A model generated the notes under the pieces. The model made no database searches, had not been told where the DNA came from, and worked only from the letters and a program-made list of their open reading frames with translations. From Pseudomonadota bacterium (GTDB taxonomy: Bacteria; Pseudomonadota; Gammaproteobacteria; Xanthomonadales; Xanthomonadaceae), in assembly GCA_023388955.1 (NCBI GenBank), contig JAEWFH010000017.1, positions 1 to 5,355 on the forward strand: a stretch of DNA of 5,355 nucleotides. The letters run 5' to 3'. A program made the position numbers and the translations under genes. Shown piece after piece: positions 1 to 5,221 of this stretch. Each line of letters starts with the position of its first letter. Positions within the stretch are counted from its first letter, which is position 1.

Positions 1-354
1 CAGGCGCTTCACGTCGGCGGCGGGCACGTGGCCCTCGACGAAGTATCCACCCACCTCGGCGGTGTGGCACGAGCCCTTGCCGTAGGGGATGCCCACGCGC
101 TCCTTGATCGCGTGCATGTGGTCGGTGTCGTTGACCTCGACCTGGAACCCGGCCTTGCGCATGTGCTCCACCCAGTGCACGCAACAGCCGCAGCTGGGGC
201 TCTTGTGGACGGTCAGCAGGGGCAGGGCGGTGCTGGCGGTGGCGGCCGGTGTCCCGGTGCGGGCAGGGCGGCCGTCGGACCAGGCCAGGCCGGTGGCAAG
301 CAGGCCTGCACCGGCAATCAGGGCGAAGGCGGCAAGCCGGGTTTTCGTCTTCAT
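1..354 (-). CDS. DUF411 domain metal-binding protein, C-terminus cut by window edge
   Basis: The visible 118 residues begin with a short basic stretch (MKTKTR) and a hydrophobic segment at about 7-25, so export to the periplasm is likely. The mature part has the DUF411 pattern: a beta strand (LLTVHKSP), a Cys cluster CGCC at 55-58, the segment HMRKAGFQVEVNDTD, then GIPYGKGSCHTAEVGGYFVEGHVPA with Cys96 and His97. DUF411 proteins are small and often sit in copper or silver resistance clusters; the Cys and His residues are the likely metal ligands, but the exact role is not settled. The ATG at 354 has a good ribosome site, GAGGA (362-366 on the plus strand), with a 7-nt spacer. Only 39 bp separate it from the copB stop, so it probably belongs to the copLAB transcript. 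Family members run to about 150 residues, so some 30 are probably missing. The family assignment is firm; binding of copper is inferred from context. Confidence 0.9.
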   Translation of the reverse strand, partial: MKTKTRLAAFALIAGAGLLATGLAWSDGRPARTGTPAATASTALPLLTVHKSPSCGCCVHWVEHMRKAGFQVEVNDTDHMHAIKERVGIPYGKGSCHTAEVGGYFVEGHVPAADVKRL

Positions 355-393
355 GGGGGTGTCCTCGTTTGCAGGGAATCAATCGGGTACGGA

Positions 394-1266
394 TCAGAAC
401 CAGATGCGGACGCCGGCGACCAGGCGGGTGTCGCGGGCGGGGTGCCCTTCGTGCCTGCGCAGGTCCACGGTATCGCCGAATGCGCGTTCGTGGACCACGC
501 CCAGATACGGCGCGAACTGTCGGGTGAACTCATAGCGCAGGCGGATCCCCGCCTCCATGCCGGCCAGGCCGGTGCCGACCCCACGCGCGGTATCGCGGGC
601 GCCGGACAGCTCCAGCTCGAGCTCCGGGTGGAGTACCAGCCGGTTGGTCAGCAGCAGGTCGTAGCCGGCGCCCAGCTCCAGGCTGGCGCGCCCGGCGTCG
701 TCCAGATAGGCGGTCGCCTCCACCTCGAACAGGTACGGGGCCAGGCCCTGGACTCCCAGTGCCAGGCGGGTGTCCGAGGGGCCGGGCAGGCTGTCGTGGC
801 GGACACCGGCGAGCAAGTCCCACCACGGGCCGATGCTGCGTCCGTACAGCAGCTCCACGCTAGCCGACCCGGTGCGGCCACCCAGGCGTTCGCCCTCCGA
901 GCGCAGCCACACGCGGTTGATGTCGGTGCCGGCCCAGCCGGTCACCTCCCAGGCCTGCCCGGTGCCGGCGTCGTCGTCCCAGGCTTCCAGGCGGTCCAGC
1001 ACCAGCAGGGTATTGAAGGCCGAGGGGTGCTCCATGTGCCGGGTGAGACGAGGAAAGGCCGCGGCGCGGTCGGCGTCGGTGACCGGCGGGACCGGGGCGT
1101 GGGGCAGCGCAGCGTGGTGGCGGTCGTGCGGATCGACCGGTGCCGGATGCGCGGCATGCGGCTGGGGCGCAGCCGGGTGGTGGTGCGCGTGTTCCTGCGC
1201 CCGCCCGGGAAGCGGGGTTGCGGCCAGCGCAAGCGCGGCGAGAATCGTGCCGTGCAGGCGGTTCAT
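394..1266 (-). CDS. copB: Copper resistance protein B, outer membrane
   Basis: The 290-residue protein opens with a Sec-type signal peptide (hydrophobic 7-18, likely cut after GRA near 23). A His-rich disordered segment at 25-57 has ten histidines, and the CopB beta-barrel domain follows at about 75-290. Family hallmarks seen are LLVLDRLEAW, GWAGTDINRVWLRSEGE, GPWWDLLAGVRHD, GLAPYLFEVEATAYLDD, LTNRLVLHPELELEL and a C-terminal aromatic residue (RIWF) as expected for outer-membrane insertion. CopB proteins act with CopA in copper sequestration or tolerance. The N-terminal segment here is His-rich rather than Met-rich as in the classic Pseudomonas protein. The ATG overlaps the copA stop (ATGA). 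Its ribosome site GGAGG (1274-1278 on the plus strand) lies inside the last copA codons, 7 nt from the start, so translational coupling is likely. Family and start are both well supported. Confidence 0.95.
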   Translation of the reverse strand: MNRLHGTILAALALAATPLPGRAQEHAHHHPAAPQPHAAHPAPVDPHDRHHAALPHAPVPPVTDADRAAAFPRLTRHMEHPSAFNTLLVLDRLEAWDDDAGTGQAWEVTGWAGTDINRVWLRSEGERLGGRTGSASVELLYGRSIGPWWDLLAGVRHDSLPGPSDTRLALGVQGLAPYLFEVEATAYLDDAGRASLELGAGYDLLLTNRLVLHPELELELSGARDTARGVGTGLAGMEAGIRLRYEFTRQFAPYLGVVHERAFGDTVDLRRHEGHPARDTRLVAGVRIWF

Positions 1267-3044
1267 GCGCCTTCCTCCACGCGCACCTCGCGCATCATCC
1301 CTGCTTCCATGTGGTAGAGCAGGTGGCAGTGGTAGGCCCAGCGGCCCAGGGCATCGGCGCGCACCCGGTAGCTGCGCTTCGTCCCGGCCGCGATGTCCAC
1401 GGTGTGCTTGCGCAGCTGGAACTGCCCGTGCTCGTCCTCCAGGTCGCTCCACAGTCCGTGCAGGTGGATGGGGTGGCTCATCATGGTGTCGTTGACCAGG
1501 GTGATGCGCAGGCGCTCGCCGTAGCGGAGGCGCAACGGCTCGGCGTCGTTGAACTTCAGGCCGTCGAACGACCAGGCGAACTTCTCCATGTGCCCGGTCA
1601 GGTGCAGCTCGACGGTGCGCGAAGGCTCGCGCCCGTCCGGATCGTCGAACAGGCTGTGCATGGCGGAGTAGGTCAACACTTTGCGACCATTGCCGCGCAG
1701 GCCGACGCCCGGGTCGTCGAGCCGGGGCGACAGGCTCATCGCCTGCATGTCGACCAGCGGATTGCCGTCCTCCGAGGCCGGGTGCCGCTGCATGCCGGCG
1801 CCGTGGCCGGCGTGCGGATCCGCGTCTACCGTGCCGTGCCCGGCATGGGCATCGTGGCCGGCACCCGCGGCGCCATGACCGGTTCCCGAGTGGTCCATGC
1901 CGCCGTGGCCCATGTCGTCCATGGTCAGCAGCGGGCGCGGGTCCAGCTCCGGCACCGGGGCGTGCAGTCCGTGGCGGACGGCGAGAGTGCCCACCGCGAA
2001 CCCGGTGCGACCGCTGTCCTGGGCGAACAGGGTGAATGCGTCCTGGCCGGCGGGTTCCACGATCACGTCCAGGGTTTCCGCGGTCGCGATGCGGAACTCG
2101 TCGATGGTGACCGGGTGGATGTACTGGCCGTCGGCGGCGACCACGGTCATCTTCAGGCCCGGGATGCGCACGTCGAAGTAGGTCATCGCCGAGCCGTTGA
2201 TGAAGCGCAGCAGCACCTTCTCGCCGGGCCGGAACAGGCCGGTCCAGTTGCCCGCCGGCGCGGTGCCGTTGAGCAGGTAGGTGTAGGTGTGGCCGTTGAT
2301 GTCGGAGATGTCGCTGGGCGTCATCCGCATCCGATCCCACATCAGTCGCTCGGCCAGCGCCGCGCGCCAGCCGTGTTCGCGTGCCTCGCGCGCCAGGTCG
2401 CCGACGGTCGGCCGGTAGTAGTTGTCGTAGCCGGCGTCCTTCTTCATGCGCCGGAACAGCGCCGCCGGGTCCAGGTCCGTCCAGTCCGAAAGCAGCACCA
2501 CGTGCTCGCGGTCGAACTGGTAGGGCGCCGGCTCGCGCGGGTCGATGATGATCGCCCCGTACAGCCCGGCCTGTTCCTGGAACAGTGAATGGCTGTGGTA
2601 CCAGTAGGTGCCCGACTGGTTGGCCTGGAACTGGTACCGGTACGAGCCACCGGGCGGGATCCCGTCGAAGCTCAATCCCGGCACGCCGTCCATGTTGGCC
2701 GGCAGGATCAGCCCGTGCCAGTGGATCGAGGACCAGTCACGAAGGTGGTTGGCCACCTGCAGGGTGATGGTGTCGCCCTCGCGCCAGCGCAGGATGGGGG
2801 CGGGGAGGCTGCCGTTGACGGTGGTCGCCAGGGCGGTCGTGCCGGTGAAATTGACGGGCGTTTGCCCGATGGCGAGCTGGAAGCGGTCGCCGGCGAGGAC
2901 CCGGGGTGCCGCGGCACGCGCAGCCTGCAGGCCGAGGCCGGGGACAACGCCGGCCAGGCCCGCGACGGCGGCGCCAGTGGCCAGGCCGCGCACGAAGCGG
3001 CGCCGGGAGGGATCCGCGGGGCGGAAACCGGGAAATGTCGACAT
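1263..3044 (-). CDS. copA: Copper resistance multicopper oxidase CopA, Tat-exported
   Basis: The 593-residue protein is a periplasmic multicopper oxidase of the CopA resistance family. A twin-arginine signal is seen (SRRRFVRG at 13-20, hydrophobic 21-40, probable cut near ARA 42-44). Three cupredoxin domains follow, roughly at 50-170, 180-355 and 455-590. All copper-ligand motifs are intact: SIHWHG (106-111), WYHSHS (148-153), HPIHLHG (524-530) and HCHLLYHMEAGM (572-583). In the last, Cys573, His578 and Met583 complete the type 1 site with His524. Between domains two and three, residues 374-421 form a linker with nine His and four Met, probably a copper-loading segment. The ATG at 3044 was chosen because it places the Tat motif at the N-terminus; a TTG at 3167 would add 41 residues ahead of it. 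No strong Shine-Dalgarno precedes 3044, which fits regulated or coupled translation after copL. The stop overlaps the copB start. Confidence 0.97.
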   Translation of the reverse strand: MSTFPGFRPADPSRRRFVRGLATGAAVAGLAGVVPGLGLQAARAAAPRVLAGDRFQLAIGQTPVNFTGTTALATTVNGSLPAPILRWREGDTITLQVANHLRDWSSIHWHGLILPANMDGVPGLSFDGIPPGGSYRYQFQANQSGTYWYHSHSLFQEQAGLYGAIIIDPREPAPYQFDREHVVLLSDWTDLDPAALFRRMKKDAGYDNYYRPTVGDLAREAREHGWRAALAERLMWDRMRMTPSDISDINGHTYTYLLNGTAPAGNWTGLFRPGEKVLLRFINGSAMTYFDVRIPGLKMTVVAADGQYIHPVTIDEFRIATAETLDVIVEPAGQDAFTLFAQDSGRTGFAVGTLAVRHGLHAPVPELDPRPLLTMDDMGHGGMDHSGTGHGAAGAGHDAHAGHGTVDADPHAGHGAGMQRHPASEDGNPLVDMQAMSLSPRLDDPGVGLRGNGRKVLTYSAMHSLFDDPDGREPSRTVELHLTGHMEKFAWSFDGLKFNDAEPLRLRYGERLRITLVNDTMMSHPIHLHGLWSDLEDEHGQFQLRKHTVDIAAGTKRSYRVRADALGRWAYHCHLLYHMEAGMMREVRVEEGA

Positions 3045-3168
3045 TTGGAGGTTCCACGAGATGCCAGCCGGCCGCGCGCGGCGGGATGGCTTGCTGGGCT
3101 GCGGAAGCGCACGGCCCGGACAGGACGCGTGCGGAGTCGGCGCCCGGGAACGGGCGCGCACGGCCAAC
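3045..3168 (-). promoter_or_regulatory. copL–copA intergenic leader with hairpins and C-rich tract
   Basis: This 124-nt spacer is very G+C-rich and potentially structured on the transcript strand. Eleven nucleotides after the copL stop is a hairpin with 7-bp arms (GCGCCCG/CGGGCGC) and a UUCC loop at 3140-3157. Nearer copA a 12-bp palindrome, GCCGCGCGCGGC (3071-3082), sits inside a longer imperfect stem closed by GCCA/UGGC. Between the two lies a C-rich stretch (3080-3110; 16 C against 7 G in 31 nt on the transcript). The copA start has only a weak ribosome site. CopL is known to be needed for copper-inducible copAB expression in Xanthomonas, so a leader acting through attenuation or start-site masking is plausible. 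The mechanism here is inference; no poly-U terminator is seen. Confidence 0.4.
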
Positions 3169-3552
3169 TCAGGCTATGGGCGGCCTGGTCACCCCGGCCA
3201 GCGCGGGCGCCTCGTGGCCCGTTGCCGGGTGTTCCGGACCCGCGTCACCCTCGTGCATCGCAATGGATCCGGGCAGCGGCGGCACCAGCGCGAGCACCTG
3301 CGCACAGGCGAAATCGCAGTACCCGGAACCACCGCAGGAGGAATCGTCCTGGCCGGGGGACGGTGTGGAGGCCGGTGTCGCGCAACCCGCGTGCGCCTCC
3401 TCCATCCCGGATTCCGCCGCCGCGCTTGCGTGCCCGGCGTCCCCGGTAATGGCCGCCACCTCCATGGACGCGCCCGCGATGGCATTGCCGATCCCGTTGA
3501 GGACCAGCACCAGGGCCAGGAGCAGCTGCAGGAGGGAGGCGAGGCGGGGCAT
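3169..3552 (-). CDS. copL: CopL-family metal-binding regulatory protein
   Basis: The 127-residue product starts with a clear signal peptide or membrane anchor (LLQLLLALVLVLNGIGNAIA, about 7-26). A variable His/Met/acidic segment follows, then a Cys cluster C73-X5-C79-X3-C83 (core GYCDFACAQ) with an additional Cys57 and scattered histidines (41, 54, 100, 108, 113). The LVLNGIG signal region, the Cys motif, the size and the position directly upstream of copA match the CopL family, which in Xanthomonas is required for copper-induced copA and copB expression. The C-terminus contains RPPIA, a Pro-Pro motif four codons before the stop. The ATG at 3552 is chosen because it starts immediately before the signal peptide; an in-frame ATG at 3582 would add ten residues. 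Neither has an evident Shine-Dalgarno. Whether the protein itself or its translation does the sensing cannot be read from the sequence. Confidence 0.85.
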   Translation of the reverse strand: MPRLASLLQLLLALVLVLNGIGNAIAGASMEVAAITGDAGHASAAAESGMEEAHAGCATPASTPSPGQDDSSCGGSGYCDFACAQVLALVPPLPGSIAMHEGDAGPEHPATGHEAPALAGVTRPPIA

Positions 3553-3637
3553 TGCAGCGCAGTTTACGGTATCGCCGATCATGCGGGACGCGTCGGGGAG
3601 GTCGTGTACGGTGGGCGAAACTCGAAGGAGCGAACGC
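3553..3637. promoter_or_regulatory. Divergent promoter region between copL and the hydrolase–OsmC gene
   Basis: The 85-bp spacer must hold the start signals of both divergent genes unless one is read from further away. No convincing -35/-10 pair is visible in either direction, and I see no CueR- or CopR-like palindrome. Visible structure is limited to an 8-bp palindrome GACGCGTC (3587-3594), a short dyad ATCG-C-CGAT (3571-3579), and two direct copies of TACGGT (3565-3570 and 3607-3612) that start 42 bp apart. The ribosome site AAGGAG of the hydrolase gene is at 3625-3630. Function is inferred from gene arrangement. Confidence 0.45.
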
Positions 3638-4903
3638 ATGCCGACCCAGCCATTCGATTTCACCGGGGCGGACGGACAGCCACTGTCCGGCGCGCTCGAC
3701 TTGCCGGACGGCCCGGTGTCGTCCCACGTACTGTTCGCGCACTGCTTCACCTGCACCAAGAGTTCGCTCGCCGCGGTCCGGCTGGGCAAGGCGCTGACGG
3801 CGCTGGGCTTCGGCGTGCTGCGCTTCGACTTCACCGGCCTGGGCAAGAGCGGGGGAGACTTTGCCGACAGCAGCTTCAGCGGCAGCATGGCCGACCTGGT
3901 CGCCGCCGCGGATGCCATGCGTGCGGCGGGTCGACCCCCGGCGTTGCTGATCGGGCACAGCCTGGGCGGTGCCGCCGTGCTCGCGGCGGCCAGCCAGATC
4001 CGCGAGGTGGAGGCCGTGGCCACGATTGGCGCGCCCTTCGACGTGGAGCATGTGACGCATCTGTTCGCAGGCGGCCTGGACCAGATGCGGGAGGAGGGCG
4101 AGGCGGAGGTCTCGATTGGCGGCCGACCCTTCAGGCTTCGCCAGAGCTTCGTCGACGACCTGGCCTCCCACGACCAGGGAGCGCGGATCCGGGCGCTCAG
4201 GAAGCCGCTGTTGATCCTGCACTCGCCGCAGGATTCGATCGTCGGCATCGACAACGCAGCCGCAATCTACGAAGCGGCGCTCCACCCCAAGAGCTTCATC
4301 TCCCTCGACGGCGCGGACCACCTGCTCACCGATCGCCGCGACGCGGACTTCGTGGCGACGATGATCGCCGCCTGGTCCTCACGCTCGCTGGGAAGCGCGC
4401 AGCCCGCGCGCAGCGACGCGCAGCCCGGCGAAGTCCACGTCGGGGAAACCGGCGAGGGCGCCTTCCAGGTCGAGGTCAGCGCCGGAGGGGCCCACTTCCT
4501 CGCCGATGAACCGCCCGAGGTCGGTGGGCTCGGCTCCGGCCCCACGCCCTACGACCTGCTGGCCGCGGGTCTCGGCGCGTGCACGGCCATGACGCTGCGC
4601 ATGTATGCGCGGCACAAGAAGATTCCACTCGACAAGGTGAACGTGACGGTCGGCCATGCGCGCCGTACTGGAGCCGAGCCTTCGGACCTGTTCACCCGCC
4701 GGCTGCTGCTGACGGGTGAGCTGACTGATCAACAAAGACAGCGGATGACGGAAATCGCCGACAAGTGTCCCGTGCACCGCACACTGGAACGGGGCGCCGC
4801 GGTGGAGACGCAGCTCGGCGGGGCGATGCCCGATGGAGCCGCGGAGGCTCCAGGGCAGCATGCCCGTGACATGGAAGAGGCGGAGGGTGCAGCAGACGTC
4901 TGA
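3638..4903 (+). CDS. Bifunctional alpha/beta hydrolase / OsmC family protein
   Basis: The 421-residue protein fuses two domains. Residues 1-248 form an alpha/beta hydrolase: FAHCFTCTKSS oxyanion-side loop at 33-43, nucleophile elbow GHSLGG (106-111, Ser108), probable acid Asp199 in SPQDSIVG, and catalytic His228 in GADHLL. A linker (about 249-265) leads to an OsmC/Ohr domain (265-393) with both redox cysteines, Cys315 in GLGACTAMT and Cys377 in ADKCPVHRTLE. OsmC proteins reduce organic peroxides through this Cys pair. This fusion is a recurring family in proteobacteria, but its natural substrate is not known to me. The ATG at 3638 has a strong AAGGAG ribosome site with a 7-nt spacer. The gene is divergent from copL, which hints at a link to copper-induced thiol or peroxide stress. 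Residues 394-421 are an Ala/Gly/Glu-rich tail past the expected domain end, and their DNA carries two perfect inverted repeats. Confidence 0.95.
   Translation: MPTQPFDFTGADGQPLSGALDLPDGPVSSHVLFAHCFTCTKSSLAAVRLGKALTALGFGVLRFDFTGLGKSGGDFADSSFSGSMADLVAAADAMRAAGRPPALLIGHSLGGAAVLAAASQIREVEAVATIGAPFDVEHVTHLFAGGLDQMREEGEAEVSIGGRPFRLRQSFVDDLASHDQGARIRALRKPLLILHSPQDSIVGIDNAAAIYEAALHPKSFISLDGADHLLTDRRDADFVATMIAAWSSRSLGSAQPARSDAQPGEVHVGETGEGAFQVEVSAGGAHFLADEPPEVGGLGSGPTPYDLLAAGLGACTAMTLRMYARHKKIPLDKVNVTVGHARRTGAEPSDLFTRRLLLTGELTDQQRQRMTEIADKCPVHRTLERGAAVETQLGGAMPDGAAEAPGQHARDMEEAEGAADV
4834..4852. repeat. Inverted repeat TGGAGCC-N5-GGCTCCA, copy 1, inside hydrolase–OsmC 3' end
   Basis: Perfect 7-bp arms around a 5-nt centre (GCGGA), lying in codons 399-405 of the preceding gene, downstream of its OsmC domain. 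The same arms with the same 5-nt spacing recur at 5183-5201 in the fic leader. It could be an RNA hairpin near the end of the message or a protein-binding dyad. The sequence match is certain; the function is open. Confidence 0.6.
4853..4865. repeat. Inverted repeat GGGCA-GCA-TGCCC
   Basis: Perfect 5-bp arms with a 3-nt loop, directly abutting the 4834-4852 dyad with no gap, so the two would form back-to-back hairpins in the transcript. It lies in codons 406-410 of the hydrolase–OsmC gene. No T-run follows, so it is not a standard intrinsic terminator. A role in protecting or ending the transcript is inference only. Confidence 0.4.
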
Positions 4904-4926
4904 TGATTGACGGAGTGAATGCATAG

Positions 4927-5085
4927 GGCCGCCTGGAGCGGATCTCAGCCCGTGCGACAGGCTCGCTTATCATCGCGCGCAACATCGGCACTTGGGGCAC
5001 CGGCGACCTGGAGCTGACGCTGCGTACGCTGGCGGATCGGGACAAGGCCAGGCCGCTGATCGATCGCAGCTATCAGGAGAGCTGA
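4927..5085 (+). pseudogene. Remnant of a DUF5655-like protein, C-terminal part only
   Basis: Reading from 4927, just after an in-frame TAG at 4924, to the TGA at 5083-5085 gives about 52 residues with no ATG, GTG or TTG start. The stretch GTWGTGDLELTLRTLADRDK followed by ARPLIDRSY resembles the end of the DUF5655 domain (COG3586-type proteins, often labelled predicted transport proteins), where a G-x-W/Y-G-x-G-D-hydrophobic-E core precedes a final helix ending near a conserved SY/AY. The rest of such a protein would lie upstream, but that space is occupied by the hydrolase–OsmC gene and no DUF5655 match is seen there. I read this as the stump of a gene whose 5' part has been lost. The family call is from memory of the pattern and moderately sure; absence of a start codon is seen directly. 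Confidence 0.55.
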
Positions 5086-5122
5086 GGCGCCTAGCGGGAC
5101 GACGAGGGCTTTTCCGTCCTTG

Positions 5123-5139
5123 TTCAAGCGCCACTTGAA
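5123..5139. promoter_or_regulatory. Operator-like dyad TTCAAG-N5-CTTGAA over the fic -35
   Basis: Perfect 6-bp inverted repeat with a 5-bp centre (CGCCA). Its right arm overlaps five of the six bases of the proposed -35 hexamer at 5135-5140, the position expected of a repressor or activator site. I do not recognise the cognate regulator. Confidence 0.4.
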
Positions 5140-5165
5140 TGCAGGCAAATTTCGGCCTCTATAGT
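5135..5165 (+). promoter_or_regulatory. Putative sigma-70 promoter of the fic gene
   Basis: A -35-like TTGAAT (5135-5140; 4 of 6 to consensus) and a -10 TATAGT (5160-5165; 5 of 6) are separated by 19 bp. They lie in a locally AT-richer stretch that stands out from the window. Transcription would start near 5172, leaving a leader of about 50 nt before the ATG at 5222. The 19-bp spacer is longer than the optimal 17 and recalls MerR-type activated promoters, but only a weak 4-bp dyad (AGGC-N8-GCCT, 5143-5158) sits in the spacer. Confidence 0.5.
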
Positions 5166-5178
5166 GAAGTCGCACTAT
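5161..5178. promoter_or_regulatory. Operator-like dyad ATAGTG-N6-CACTAT over the fic -10
   Basis: Perfect 6-bp inverted repeat with a 6-bp centre (AAGTCG). It covers most of the -10 hexamer and the expected transcription start, a classical repressor position. The cognate regulator is unknown; self-regulation by the Fic protein or by a neighbour outside the window are both possible. Confidence 0.45.
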
Positions 5179-5180
5179 CG

Positions 5181-5203
5181 TATGGAGCCAAGATGGCTCC
5201 ATA
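5181..5203. repeat. 10-bp-arm inverted repeat in the fic leader (contains TGGAGCC-N5-GGCTCCA, copy 2)
   Basis: Perfect 10-bp arms (TATGGAGCCA and TGGCTCCATA) with a 3-nt loop AGA, ending 18 nt before the fic start codon. As RNA it would form a stable hairpin just upstream of the weak ribosome site GGGGA (5211-5215); as DNA it is a 23-bp dyad. Its core repeats the dyad at 4834-4852 with identical arms and spacing. No T-run follows, so it is unlikely to be a terminator. Confidence 0.6.
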
Positions 5204-5221
5204 TTCAACCGGGGATTTCGC

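Noticed and set aside
3045..3167. TTG start at 3167 for copA, adding 41 residues
   Set aside because: It would bury the twin-arginine signal 54 residues inside the protein; the ATG at 3044 puts the Tat motif where it belongs. The added residues are Arg/Pro-rich with no family resemblance.
3553..3582. Upstream in-frame ATG at 3582 for copL
   Set aside because: It has no better ribosome site and adds ten non-signal residues ahead of a signal peptide that begins properly at 3552. It cannot be fully excluded.
28..4509. Long plus-strand open frames opposite copA/copB/copL (28-1317, 1140-2588, 2608-4509)
   Set aside because: They are antisense or alternate-frame shadows caused by high GC and third-position bias; their translations are Arg/Ala/Gly/Val-rich with no recognisable domain, while the opposite strand or the other frame encodes clear CopA, CopB, CopL and hydrolase–OsmC proteins.
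4919..5017. Small plus-strand frame of 32 codons starting at ATG 4919 with a GGAG-like site upstream
   Set aside because: It overlaps the DUF5655-like stump in another frame, its product is unremarkable, and nothing supports its expression.
5096..5120. Possible intrinsic terminator GGACG…TTTTCCGTCC after the DUF5655 stump
   Set aside because: The stem is only about 5 bp with a large loop and the T-run lies inside the loop rather than after the stem.
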